A stretch of 64,000 nt of DNA, taken from contig NC_057800.1 of the NCBI RefSeq assembly GCF_018294505.1, positions 479,818,530 through 479,882,529 of the forward strand, read 5' to 3'. The stretch's first letter is position 1; the number at the start of each line of letters is the position of its first letter. The position numbers and the translations under genes are program-made. Origin of the DNA: Triticum aestivum (taxonomy: Eukaryota > Streptophyta > Magnoliopsida > Poales > Poaceae). Under the pieces are notes generated by a model. That model was not told where the DNA came from, did no database searches, and was given only the letters and a program-made list of their open reading frames with translations. Of the stretch, positions 43,959 through 56,100 are shown piece by piece.

Positions 43959-45595
43959 TGATACGTCTCCAACATATCTATAATTTTTGGTTGTTCCATG
44001 CTACTATATTATCAACCTTGGATGTTTTGTATGCATTTATATGCTATTTCACATTATTTTTGGGACTAACCTATTAACCTAGAGCCCAGTGCCAGTTTCT
44101 GTTTTTCCTTGTTTTTGAATATCGCAGAAAAGGAAAACCAAACGGAGTCCAATTGACCTGAAACTTCACGGAGATCATTTTTGGACCAGAAGAAGCCCAC
44201 GGAGTACCGGAGATGGGCCAGAAGAGTCCCGAGGCCACCACGAGGGTGGGGGCGCGCCCTACCCCCTGGGCGCTCCTCCTACCTCGTGGCCGCCTCGGGG
44301 ACCCCCGTGACTTGTACCCGACTCCAACACCTCTTATATAACTCAAAACTTCCAGAAAGAAACCTATATCGGGAGTTCCACCGCCAGAAGCCTCCGTAGC
44401 CACCAAAAACCAATCTAGACCCATTTCGGCACCCTGTCGGAGGGGGGAATCCCTCTCCGGTGGCCATCTTCATCATCCCGGCACTCTCCATGACGAGGAG
44501 GGAGTAGTTCTCCCTCGGGGCGGAGGGTATATACCAGTAGCTATGTGTTTGATCTCTCTCTCTCCCTCATGTTCTTGATTCGGCACGATCTTGATGTATC
44601 GCGAGCTTTGCTATTATAGTTGGATCTTATGATGTTTCTCCCCCTCTACTCTCTTATCATGAATTGAGTTTTCCCTTTGAAGTTATCTTATCGGATTGAG
44701 TCTTTATGGATTTGAGAACACTTGATGTATGTCTTGCATGTGCTTATCTGTGGTGACAATGGGATATAACGTGATCCACTTGATGTATTTTTTGGTGATC
44801 AACTTGCGAGTTCCGAGACCTCGTGAACTTATGCATAGGGGTCGGCACACGTTTTCGTCTCAACTCTCCGGTAGAAACTTTGGGGCACTCTTCGAAGTTC
44901 TTTGTGTTGGTTGAATAGATGAATCTGAGATTGTGTGATGCATATCGTATAATCATACCCACGAATACTTGAGGTGACACTCGAGTATCTAGGTGACATT
45001 AGGGTTTTGGTTGATTTGTGTCTTAAGGTGTTATTCTTGCACAAACTCTTGAATAGATCGATCTGAACGAATAACTTTGAGGTGGTTTTGTACCCTACAA
45101 TAATCTCTTCATTTGTTCTCCGCTATTAGTGACTTTGGAGTGACTCTTTGTTGCATGTTGAGAGATAGTTATGTGATCTAATTATGTTATTATTGTTGAG
45201 AGAACTTGCACTAGTGAAAGTATGAACCCTAGGCCTTGTTTCAACGCATTGCAATACCGTTTTCGCTCACTTTTAGCATTAGTTACCTTGCTGTTTTTAT
45301 AATTTCAGATTAGAAAAACCTATATCTACCATCCATATTGAACTTGTATCACCATCTCTTCGCCGAACTAGTGCACCTATACAATTTACCATTGTATTGG
45401 GTGTGTTGGGGACACAAGAGACTCCTTGTTATTTGGTTGCAGGGTTGTTTGAGAGAGACCATCTTCATCCTACGCCTCCCACGGATTGATAAACCTTAGG
45501 TCATCCACTTGAGGGAAAATTGCTACTGTCCTACAAACCTCTGCACTTGGAGGCCCAACAATGTCTACAAGAAGAAGTTTGTGTAGTAGACATCA
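43959..45595 (+). repeat. 5' LTR copy C of the Sabrina/Fatima-like Gypsy
   Basis: This 1,637-bp LTR runs TGATACGTCTCCAACATATC to GTAGACATCA. The TATA (TTATATAA) is at about 44334-44341. Upstream is the inverted pair CCACGAGG (44238-44245)/CCTCGTGG (44282-44289) enclosing GC-rich sequence. Left flank is AGGCT. It is followed by PBS-type TGGCGCCGTTGC at 45606. Confidence 0.87.
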
Positions 45596-45605
45596 AGCTC
45601 TTTTC

Positions 45606-45623
45606 TGGCGCCGTTGCTGGGGA
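45606..45623 (+). promoter_or_regulatory. Primer-binding site after LTR C
   Basis: TGGCGCCGTTGCTGGGGA lies ten bases after the LTR end. Copy B has the same site with one or two changes (43485-43500). The tRNA was not identified by eye. Confidence 0.6.
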
Positions 45624-45706
45624 GGTTAGCGCTTGAAGGTATATCTTTAGAAGTTTTTGTTTCTTGTTTTATCACTAGTTTAGTCCATAAAAGAAAACTA
45701 CAAAAA

Positions 45707-46231
45707 ATGGAATTGAGGGTACCTCATATGCTTCATCTTTTTAATGTCTTTCATGAAAATGCCAAAGTGTTAGAAGAAGAATGCATTAGAATGTTTGGCA
45801 CTAAATCTTTGAATGATGAGCATGATTGCAATGTTGTTAGTACGAATTCCTTGAATATCCATGATGCTAATGATATGCAAAGCCACAAGCTTGGGGAAGC
45901 TATGTTTGATGAAGATGATATTTTTTGTCCCCCAAGTTTTGATGAGAAAATTTATTATGATGAAAGCATGCCTCCTATTTATGATGATTATATTGATGAA
46001 AGTGGATTTGGAGAGGTCATGACTTTATTTAGTGATGAATCCCCTATTTCGGAAAAGGTTCCAATTGATTATGAGAACAAAGTTGCTATCTATGATGATT
46101 ATTGTGATGACATGTATGCTATAAAGAATAATGATAAACATGAAACTTGTCATCATGATTTTAATTTTCAATTGGATTATGCCTCATATGATAGTTATTT
46201 TGTTGAGTTTGCTCCCACTATTCTTGCCTAA
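45707..46231 (+). CDS. Acidic ORF of the non-autonomous Gypsy (copy C), 3' end replaced
   Basis: From ATG 45707 (MELRVPHMLHLFNVFHEN) 174 codons are open. The shared block CNVVSTNSLNIHDANDMQSH, KLGEAMFDEDDIFCPPSF, then PPIYDDYIDESGFGEVMTLF follows, then a second acidic part (YDDYCDDMYAIKNNDKHET) and YASYDSYFVEFAPT. Sequence unrelated to this ORF family starts at about 46222, where the CACTA fragment joins, so the natural C-terminus is missing. The upstream open stretch to 45614 is leader. Role unknown. It could be a divergent gag or an accessory protein. Confidence 0.65.
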   Translation: MELRVPHMLHLFNVFHENAKVLEEECIRMFGTKSLNDEHDCNVVSTNSLNIHDANDMQSHKLGEAMFDEDDIFCPPSFDEKIYYDESMPPIYDDYIDESGFGEVMTLFSDESPISEKVPIDYENKVAIYDDYCDDMYAIKNNDKHETCHHDFNFQLDYASYDSYFVEFAPTILA

Positions 46232-48932
46232 GGAAGTTTTCATTTTGCCTAATATTGATCTAATATTGTGTACAAGGGTGCATATTGGAATGGCAAACAA
46301 TGTTGCCTAAGGAAGTTTTCATTTTCTTTGGACGAAAAAACCATTTTCCATTTTTCGAGTGCCCAAAAGGAGGTTTTTTTGTGAAGGACCTCCGAAATAA
46401 TTGTTGCAAAATTGGACCAAATCATTTTTCTAAAATACTAGGACATATTTAATACACAATTGACAAAATGGTTGGGTGTAAAAAGTTTTGATCCACCTCT
46501 CGTGAAAAAGACAAATTTCCGCCGATTCAGCTGGAAGCGGGTCAAATTTGAACTGTAGCTACCTCGTAGTTTGCTCTTTATTTTTTCCAAAAATCATTTA
46601 TAGGTACATAAGTATCTATTTAATCAGAGAAACACCAAAAAAAATCCAAGATTCAACCGCTACCTAGGAACGGTCAAGCCCGCCGTTTTGACCACATTTT
46701 GAAACGGGCATAAAAAATTCAAAAAAAATCAAAAAATTGGAAAACCTTCTCATTGTCTCATTATATGTGATTAAGTTTCCGGGAAAAATAATAAACTTGT
46801 AATACGATAATTATTCTAAAAAAGTGTTCTCAGAAATGAGCTATCATGTGTGAAGGTCAATGGCTTTCAAGCCAAATGATCAATCTTATGGCCACTTTCA
46901 TGGCATAGTTTGTTCAAATGATCTCATATTGTGCACAAGGGTGCATATTGGAATGGCAACCAATGTTGCCTAAGGAAGTTTTCATTTTCGTTGGACGAAA
47001 AAACCATTTTCCATTTTTCGAGTGCCCAAAAGGAGGTTTTTTTGTGAAGGAACTACCAAATAATTGTTGCAAAATTGGACCAAATCATTTTTATAAAATA
47101 ATAGGCCATATTTAATGCACAATTGACAAAATTGTTGGGTGTAAATTTTTTTGATCCACCTCTCGTGAAAAAGACAAATTTCCACCGATTCAGTAGGAAG
47201 CGGGTCAAATTTGAACTGCAGCTGCCTCATAGTTTGCTATTTATTTTTTCCAAAAATCATTTCTAGTTACATAAGGACCTATTTAATCATAAATACATGG
47301 TTTGGTGGTGATACGTAGAGGTTTGGGCAGTGGCCGAGGGCCACAACTCTAGAGCGCGTAAACTCGCATGCCCGCCGCGTGGTCACCGTGTGACCGTGGC
47401 GTTGCCATGCGTTCTGGGCGGCCTAGGCATGTCTAGTGGGTTGGGCACTCCCTAGGTTGGTTCTAGGAAGAAAATTACAACATAAGATTCTCACAAGGAG
47501 ACCGATCAATGCTCAAACATGAATTAACAGCCAAGTGTTTGATTAGCGGTACGGGAAATGTACATGGCTAATGGGCGTGAGTTTTGGCTGAAGATGATCA
47601 GTTACTAAGAAGACCGTCTTCACAAATTTTCAGCTCAAAACGAGGAGCCTAGGTGGTACTTGCTTTGCGAACTACCACACTGGACATAACTACGAATGTT
47701 GAAGCTCGGCTCAAAATAATGAACGGATTGAGCTGGCATTAGGTGGAGGATGGTTATTTGGGCATAGGAAACCACTATAGAAAATGGATACTATTTGGAA
47801 ATGCCAAAGTGGTACTTCCTTCACAATTCTCTTCTATGGATGGAAACTTGGGAAAACTAGTGAGAGAGATTGGCTGAATGAAATGAGCTAAAAATTGGTG
47901 TAGGTAAGTTACATAGGTATGGTCATGCGCTGGTAAATTTTCAGATCATTTGGGTAAGCCTAGCTAGTACTTACTTCACAAAGCTTCTCTCGAGGTAGAA
48001 ACTTTGAAAATTTCCTGAGAAATATTTACTAGGAAAATTGAGCTGAATATTATCATGTGGCAATGATTTGGGTATGGAAGAGTGCCCGAAAAGTTTGAGG
48101 GTAATAGGAGGGGTCTAGATAACACTTGCTTTGCAACATGCCAATTTGGCCATAAAATATAAATTGAACCTAGGCTCACATAGATGATTTGACTGAGCTG
48201 CAATTTGGAGGAGGGTGATAATTTGGGCATATGAAGGAACTGTATAAATTTCATGTCATTTCGATATATAAAAAGGTACTTCCTTCACAATGCTTCTAGG
48301 TGGACAAAAACTTTGGAAATTTGCCGAGGAAGATTTGCTAGGCAAGTGGAGCTGAATTTTGTCATGCGGTAATGATTTGGATAGGAAAGAGTGCCCAGAA
48401 ATTCCGAGGGCAATCAAGAATATATAAATAGCACTTCCTTCATAAAGTGCTGTCATGAACAGAATAGGAAAATGAATATTGTCGAATTAGTTTTGAACTA
48501 GGCAAGGAAGGATTTTTACATATTTGATGAAGATATGACCCAAAGAATTTATGAGATTTTTTGGGAATTTTGGGAATGACATAAATATAGGTTGCTTCAC
48601 AACCTAGGGCAAAAACTGCCACATGGACATGACACATAGGCAAAACTGATGAGGTGGCGCCTAGTCATAGCAACCCACCACAATTTACAAGGTTATGACC
48701 ATCTATATTGGTCATGATCAGCTAGAAATAAGGCAGCAGACCAGTGCTATCCGCTTTATGACCATTTCGTGTAAGGAAATTACGACCTTTCTGACCAAAA
48801 TGGTCATTATAGTTTAGGTTTTGGAGCCCCCGAACAACTTTTGACCAATTGGTCTGAAATGGTCATAGATCTATGACCAATTTTTCCAGGGTCACTAACA
48901 GAAGGTCACAAGTTAACATATTTCTTGTAGTG
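46222..48932. mobile_element. CACTA DNA transposon fragment with subterminal repeats
   Basis: The right end at 48932 is the inverted terminal repeat: on the minus strand it reads CACTACAAGAAATATG. The left terminal repeat is not present, because the fragment joins the acidic ORF at about 46222. Inside are a 365-bp direct repeat (46268-46632 and 46930-47293) and, from 47800 to 48470, diverged units each holding a CTTCCTTCACAA-type phrase, as expected for CACTA subterminal repeats. There is no transposase frame, so it is a truncated non-autonomous copy. Confidence 0.75.
46268..47293 (+). repeat. Direct repeat of about 365 bp, two copies
   Basis: Copies at 46268-46632 and 46930-47293 both contain AAGGGTGCATATTGGAATGG and the ATTTTTCGAGTGCCCAAAAG phrase, with a few percent difference. 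A third, partial start (GCCTAAGGAAGTTTTCATTT) lies at 46226. The spacer is about 300 bp. Confidence 0.85.
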
Positions 48933-49633
48933 ATATACTAGTGGGAATTTTACATTATAGAACTTGGCTTGTATATTCCAATGATGTGCTTCCTCAAATT
49001 GCCCTAGGTCTTCGTGAGAAAGCAAGTTGGATGCACACCCACTTAGTTTCTTTGGTTGAGCTTTCATACATTTATAGCTCTAGTGCATCGGTTGCACGGC
49101 AATCCCTACTCCTCGCATTGACATCAATTGATGGTTATGTCCATAGCCCGTTGATTAGCTGCGTCAATGTGAAACTTTCTCCTTTTTTATCTTCTCCACA
49201 CAACCTCCATCATCATATTCTATTCCACCCATAGTGCTATGTCCATGGCTCGCGCTCATGTATTGCGTGAAAGTTGAAAAAGTTTAAGAATACTAAGGTA
49301 TGAAACAATTGCTTGGCTTGTCATCGGGGTTGTGCATGATGGGAGGATTTTGTATGACGAAAATGAAGCATGACCGAACTATATGATTTTGTAGGGATGA
49401 GCTTTCTTTGGCTATGTTATTTTGAGAAGACATAATTGCTTGGTTAGTATGCTTGAAGTATTATTGTTTTTATGTCAATAGTAAACTTTTGTCTTGAATC
49501 TTATGGATCTGAATATTCTTGCCACAATATATAAGATTACATTGATGAATATGTTAGGTAGCATTCCACATCAAAAAAATTGTTTTTATCATTTACCTAC
49601 TCGAGGACGAGCATGAATTAAGCTTGGGATGCT
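48933..49633 (+). other. 3' internal region and PPT of the Gypsy C-D element
   Basis: Element sequence resumes after the CACTA end. The frame at 48941-49234 is the best open stretch here but has no known domain. The region ends with ATGAATTAAGCTTGGGATGC before the LTR at 49634, the likely PPT. Confidence 0.65.
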
Positions 49634-49938
49634 TGATACGTCTCTAGCGTATCCATAATTTTTTACTGTTCCATGCTATTATATTGTCCATCTATGAAGT
49701 TTTATATGCATTTATATGTTGTTTTAGATGATTTTTGAGACTGACCTATTAACCTAGAGCCTAGTGCCAGTTTATGTTTTTTCTTTGTTTTTGAGTATCG
49801 CATAAAAGGAATATCAAACGGAGCCCAATTGACCTGAAAATTTATGGAGATTACTTTTGGACTAGAAGAAGCCCATGGAGTATCGGAGATGGACCAGAAG
49901 AGTCCCGAGGCACCCACGAGGGTGGGGGCGTGCCCTAC
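49634..49938 (+). repeat. LTR copy D, 5' part (interrupted)
   Basis: It starts TGATACGTCTCTAGCG and is cut after CCTAC (49934-49938) by the 11.3-kb element. It continues at 61200. The PPT on its left makes it a 3' LTR. Confidence 0.85.
49934..49938. repeat. Target-site duplication CCTAC, left copy
   Basis: It is repeated at 61195-61199 on the other side of the element and interrupts LTR D. Confidence 0.93.
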
Positions 49939-50519
49939 TGTGATGCCCGAGTAATTAAGCTATAGTAAACCCTGCTAATGGTGTCATGTCATCACATTAC
50001 TGTTGCTAATCATCACTTGATCCAAATCACTGTTCAAAACTCAAATTCAAATTTAAAGTAAAAAATTCAAATTTGTCAAACATGGAAACTAAAATGTTCA
50101 AAATGTGGAAAATGATCCCTAGATATTTACCATGTTGAAACCATATTTGAAAAGGTTTTTAAATGACCTTAAATGATTTAAATAGTAGCAAAAACAATTA
50201 TTTAAACGCCTTTGGTATTTTATAAAATAATAACTATTTTATATCAGGGTAAAACTTATTATTCTTGTGCATTGTTCTAAAACATTATTTTAGGGGTTAT
50301 AGTCATATTTTACTACACTAAAATTAGCGTGTAACTAAAATAAAACAGAAAAGAAACCATAACAAAAACTAAAACTAAAACAAACAAAAACACCAAACCC
50401 TTCCCCGGGGCCAACCGGCCCAGCTGGCCACTGGGCTAGCCAGGCCGGCCCAGCCGGCTCACCCCACTCCCCCATATTCCCCCTGTCGGTGGAAAACCTA
50501 GATCGACCCCTCCCCCACT

Positions 50520-51485
50520 CACCCACTCCCTCCACATGATTTCATCCCCCTCGCCTCTGCCCCTTCCCCCGGAGCCACCATGCCACCGTTGCCGGACCTC
50601 TCTGTCGCCCGAAGCCGCCATGCCTCTTTCTCGCCCGAAGCCGCCCCCGATGTCGTCGGACCTCCCCGGCTCGTCCCTCCACGGCCTCGCCGGAGCTGCC
50701 CCGCCGTCGACCCCGTCCTCCTCCTCGACCCCCCGCTGCTCGAACCCTACACAACCCTCGTGAGATCCCCCGGCCTCTCCTTCTCTCCCCTGCCCCCGTG
50801 CGCGCGCACACGCACGCGCCCGACCGCCCACCGCCTCCCACTACGCGCTCACTGTGGCCGAAACCCCTCGCGCGCCCGCGCCCTTGCCGTTGCCCATGTG
50901 CGCCACTGCTGCCTGCCTCGCCCAGCCTCATACCAGCGTGCTCGCCCGCGCGGGGATGGGCTCGCGCCTCACCTGTCCTGCAGCCCCGCCGCGCTCACCG
51001 CCAGGCCCCGCGCGCCCGCTGCCGAGCCCCGCTGCTCGCCGTCCCGCACCTTGCGCGCCCGCTGCCGAGCCCCGCTGCTCGGTGTCCCGCACACCGCCGC
51101 CTGTCCACGCCGGCTAGGGTCGCCGCCGCCCCCGCCTCCCAGCACCCCGGCCACCCACTGGCCGCCGAAACCCTCTCGTGCAACCCCGCACCGGTGCCAG
51201 GCCGCACCCCTCTCTTCCGCCCCTAGCCCCTGCAGCAACTGCCGCCGCTTCCTGCTTCGCGCGCTGCTGCCAACTTCCGCATCGCACCCGACGCCTGTTG
51301 TGCGCGCCCACACGCACCCCCTGCATCGCGCTTGGCCGCGGCCCCCCTCACCCCGTAGACCCGCTCCGGGCGGCTGTAGCTTCCCTGCCGTGGCCGCCGG
51401 CCAGCCCGCACGCTCGGGTCCAGGCGACTCGGCGCCCGCGCCCGTAACCGCAGCGCCCAACGCCCGCTTCCCTTGTGCCCGTTAA
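50520..51485 (+). other. GC-rich block with overlapping open frames in the LTR
   Basis: Nearly 1 kb at very high GC has long frames in all three plus frames (for example 50580-51485, 301 codons) and on the minus strand (50436-51498). The products are Arg/Ala/Pro-rich with no domain. Such openness in every frame follows from the lack of AT-rich stop codons. The other LTR has the same block at 57840-58780. In context (AT-rich upstream, CT-rich leader, GC-rich start) it resembles the 5' end of a grass gene, but I cannot show coding selection. Confidence 0.55.
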
Positions 51486-51543
51486 GGCCCTGGGCCACTG
51501 GACAACGGGGCCCATGCCCCAGAACGATTTAAAAAAGGATTAA

Positions 51544-51578
<35 letters not shown>
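51544..51578 (+). repeat. (AAT)n microsatellite
   Basis: About eleven AAT units in the 5' LTR match only a short AATAATAAATAAAT stretch near 58842 in the 3' LTR, so the run grew after insertion. Confidence 0.9.
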
Positions 51579-51582
<4 letters not shown>

Positions 51583-53120
51583 CTTAATTAATTATGTTTA
51601 ATTAACCTAATTAACTAGTGTTAATTAATTAAACAGTAATTAGATTAGTTAACCCTAATTAGAATAAACAGAGTATGACATGCAGGACACACACGTCAGT
51701 TTGACCCAGACAACGCCATGTTGACTGCTGACGTCATGCTGATGTCAACAACCACTATTCTGGATAATGTTGATTTAAAATAATTAATTAAATCCTAAAA
51801 ATGATTTAAATCTTTAGAAATTAATATAAAATGCTTAACGAGATCTTTGTGGCGGAGCGAAAGGGCTAGTTGAGACCACCTAGGTGAGAGGTGGGCCTGG
51901 CCCTGGTCGGCGTCCGCGGTTACTTCAAAATAAAATGCTTAATGAGATCTTCGAATTAGATCTGAGTCTGGCCACTGGCCTATACGCACTAACCAACTAT
52001 GCGGGAACAGTTATGGGCACTCGACGTTGTGGTATCAGCCGAAGCCTTCTTGACGTCAGCGACTGAGCGGCGCGCGCTGGATTGGACTGCAACGCATGCT
52101 CTTGTATTAGGGAGGCTAGGTCTGCTTATCGGCCGCGTTCGCAACGTGCAGGTGTGCAATGGGCGATGGGCCCAGACCCTTGCGCGCATAAGATTTAGAC
52201 CGGCGTGCTGACCTCTTTGTTGTGCCTAGGTAGGGCTGCCACGTGTTGATCTTCCGAGGCCAGACATGACCTAGAAAAGTGTGTCCGGCCAGAGGGATCG
52301 AGCATGTTGGGTAATGTGGTGCACCCCTGCAGAGAAGATTATCTATTCGAATAGCCGTGTCCCTCGGAAAAAGGACGACCTGGAGTTGTACTTGACCTTA
52401 TGACAACTAGAACTGGATACTTAATAAAACACACCGTTTCAAGTGCCAGATACAACCCGGTGATCGCTATCTCACAGGGCGACGAGGAGAGGATCGCCGG
52501 GTAGGATTATGATATACGATGCTACTTGGTGAACTTACCCTCTACTCTCTTCTACTGCTTCAAGATGGAGGCTGCCAGAAACGTAGTCTTTGATAGGACT
52601 AGCTATTCCCCTCTTATTCTGGCATTCTGAAGTTCAGTCCACAGATACTACCCATTTCATTGATACGAATGAATATATAGTGTAGATCCTTGCTTGCGAG
52701 TACTTTGGATGAGTACTCACGGTTTCTTTCCTACTTCTTTTTCCCCTTTTCCCAGTTACTGCGATCATATGATGGAGTCCAGGAGCCAGAAGATGATTCT
52801 ACGTGGAGTTCGACTTCAGGGAGTAGTTAGGAGGTCCTGGGCAGGAGGCCTTGCCTTTTTGATCGTTGCTAATTTGTGCTAGCCTTCTTAAGGCATACTT
52901 GTTTAACTTATGTCTGTACTTAGATATTGTTGCTTCCGCTAACTCTTGTGTTATTGAGCTGATGTATTCGAGCCCTCGAGGCCCCTGGCTTGTAATATAA
53001 AGCTTGTATTATTTTAATTTGTGTCTAGAGTTGTGTTGTGATATCTTCCCGTGAGTCCCTGATCTTGATCGTACACGTTTGCATGTATGATTAGTGTACA
53101 GTCAAATCGGGGGTGTCACA

Positions 53121-56100
53121 AGTTGGTATCAGAGCCGACGGCTTGTAGGAATCTCCCTTCCACACTCCTTGGCCGAAGTTGAGTCTAGTCGATGAAAATT
53201 GTTTTACTAACTTGGTTGTGCAGCCCATGGGCCCACGTCGCCATTGGGTGGTATTAGGATATTTTATTCCTCATCTATACTCTGGGACTCTGATCTCTCT
53301 TGTATTCAGGTTAAATGAGTTTGGCTAAATCTAACATTAGGATCTCGTGATCACTTTCACCCGGAGAGCACCTTATTACGATGATCGTCTGCTGCACCAG
53401 AAGATTCCGAGGTTACTCTATGATGTTCTCCCGAGACACTCGTACCCACCGCCCTTGCAAATTCCCTACCACTGTTATATCCTTACACCTACCATTCTTA
53501 CATTCAATCCCATTGATCTTGTTATTACAAGATGCCCCGAACTGCTCTCCGATTGTTTCGAGAATCCTTTGAGCTTACTGCCTTGCAGATCCTTGTCACC
53601 TGAATACCCCTACGGATAATTTTGTGCACCTATCGAGTATCCGCTCATCCTCAGTTGATTCATGTATTTCACAAAAGTCTTCGCAATACCATTCATTCTT
53701 CTGAAAATCCTCAACAGCCTATTGTTCTTGAATTTCTTGCTTGCTTGCATTATGGTTAATACCATAAGTCTAGTAATCTTATTGTCATCCTTTGCCATTA
53801 TCATTTTGAGTCCGTTGATACAATATGTTGCGAATGCTCGCAATCCTCAATCAGATCCTAGAATGCATCCTTCCGGCTCAGACGTCATTTTAACATGTGC
53901 TTGATTTCGACCAATCAAATCACCTTCGATTGTACCCGTAAGGCTATTCTACCTATCTATCTCTAATCAGAGCAGTGCTTCTGATCCCTTGTCTTGGAAT
54001 TCATAATTCCTTTGCAATTGAGCTTTGAGTTAGTCAGTTGTTTCTATAATCTGATCTCCTTTCATTCTTTCTTCCTCTCATTGAGTACCGATGCTCACAT
54101 TAGATCCCTTGTCGACCACCAGACCCTTTGTCAGATTTTATCCGACAACGTCCTTCATATTCATTAAGCTTGTGAGCCTTTCCTCGGATACATAATGCCT
54201 TTGGTAATTTGTGATATATGCTCCTAAGATGCCCCGATGGGTTGAAACTACGCCTTCCCCAAACGGTATGAACCCAAAAGTTTTCGCGAGTCATACTCTT
54301 TTGTTGCTTCGCCAAATAAAATTTCAACACTACAATTTTTTTAAAGCGAGAAGTGAATGAAAGGTCATGCGTTGGAGAAGTGGGAGTCAACCTTGAACTT
54401 TGTGTTCATGCCCATGGACACGATGTAGATCTTATCATGGAAGCTTCTCTTCAATTAATTATTCCCTTGGTCTAAGTTCATCTTATATCTGAGATCTGGT
54501 CTTTTACAATCGTGGTTCCGACCATATTTTCTACTTGTTCCAATTTCTCAAGCAATAGAAAACACTTATCTTCTGCGGATCAATACATATCCACAACCGC
54601 TATGTCGATCTTCCTTCGAATAATACCCTCTAGTATCTCGAGAATATCAAAGAACTGTGTTGCTTCATATGACTCTTCATCTATTATTGCTTCTCACCGA
54701 TTTCAGATCCCCCGGGGTCCTGAGTTATTTCACTCGAGAACACCGATAAGTGAATCGATTCCGCACTCCGATTCAATAACTCTAAGTAATTTTCATTGCT
54801 TACAAGTTTTATAATCCTTCAAGTCATTCCTAGCCTGATTGGCTATATATTATTGTGCTAAATTTTAACTGTGCTACCTGGTCCTTCTTTCTGGAGCACA
54901 ATTTTCGATGATAAGCTAACCTTACGTCGATCTTTCTCATCATATAATTTCGCCGTAAACAGCAAACTTGATTTCGAGTTTGTGTCGTACCCTTGGTTTG
55001 AATAACCTTTTGCTTCATCATTCCTTTGACTTGATGTCATCGCCGACCGATTACATCTTCATGAGATCTCTCGACAAATGTGTCATGATCATCATCAGCA
55101 TTCGGAGCTCTTCCAGGATAGCAATTGAATTCATTATGAGAAATACCATCCTTGCCCTCGATGATTTGTGTTGTCATTGACCACTTTATTGCCTTCCCCC
55201 CAACACAAACTTGTTCGTGTTCTGTGTTATACCTTGAGTTCCTTGCTATCCAGCATTTGTTCTTCTTTACCTTGGAGTATTACCATCTTTTATGTCAAGA
55301 GTGTCCTGAGGATTACTCCACCTCTTAAGAATTCTTGGTACAAGTGATACATCCCGCCATCTACATTCATCTCTTGGTCCCCGTGTTGTTTCCAACCAGA
55401 ATACCAACGATTGAATTGTGATGTGTAAAAATTCAAAATTACTAGCAACCTTATTGCTTGTAAGATAATGAATGATAGTTTCATTCTTTGTGTATTGGTA
55501 ATTGAATCACCATTCTAAACATTGATCATGCTACCTAAGCCCATATTATGGATGCACCTTCCAACCAATGGTTAATGGTGTATGTTTTCCTCGAGCATAC
55601 ATCATTGTACCATTTGATCTGACAAATGTTATCTCCTTGCTCACATAATTGTGGAAATCCATCTTGTTGGAAATCTCGATAAATTGTCACTGAGACCATC
55701 AGCCACCTCCTCATCCTCTCCTTGGGTTAACGATGAACTCTTGTTTTGGAACTCGCTCCCATAGTTCATTTCCCGATAATCTTACATTGTCACCTCGTCA
55801 ATTTGTGTTGCACCTTTTCTTATCAGGCATCCTAAGTCGGAGGTATCCTGACACCGATCGGATCTGAACCTCGGTCAAATATGATGGTTGGAACATATTT
55901 CCAAGAGTTATAACATTGGTCTTTATATGACTCGGTAAGGTGATGTCATGCCTAGCACACCTGACCGGAGGACCTATTGATATAATTTTCCCTTTTAGCA
56001 AGGTTATCCATTCTTCCATGAGTAAATTCTAAAACTTATTCTATAAGTTGTTCCCGATGAATCCATTGAGTATCCAAAGTCTGACCTTTGTTTGAAGACC

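Larger units (their letters stand above)
49939..53120 (+). repeat. 5' LTR of the LARD-like element
   Basis: It runs TGTGATGCCCGAGTAATT to CGGGGGTGTCACA. A GC-rich, Arg/Pro/Ala-coding block (50520-51485) lies inside. It lacks about 0.8 kb present in the other LTR (59116-59910), and at the breakpoint near 51830 the phrase AAAATGCTTAACGAGATCTT is a near copy of sequence 100 bp further on (51932). An (AAT)n run is at 51544-51578. Confidence 0.9.

Noticed and set aside
48941..49234. 97-codon frame after the CACTA end
   Set aside because: It starts in sequence next to the CACTA border and has no domain. Probably internal Gypsy spacer.
50436..51498. Long open frames (up to 301 codons) in all plus frames and several minus frames
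   Set aside because: They come from very high GC content with few stop codons. Overlapping frames on both strands are equally open, the products are low-complexity Arg/Pro/Ala, and the block is repeated in the other LTR. Not called as genes.
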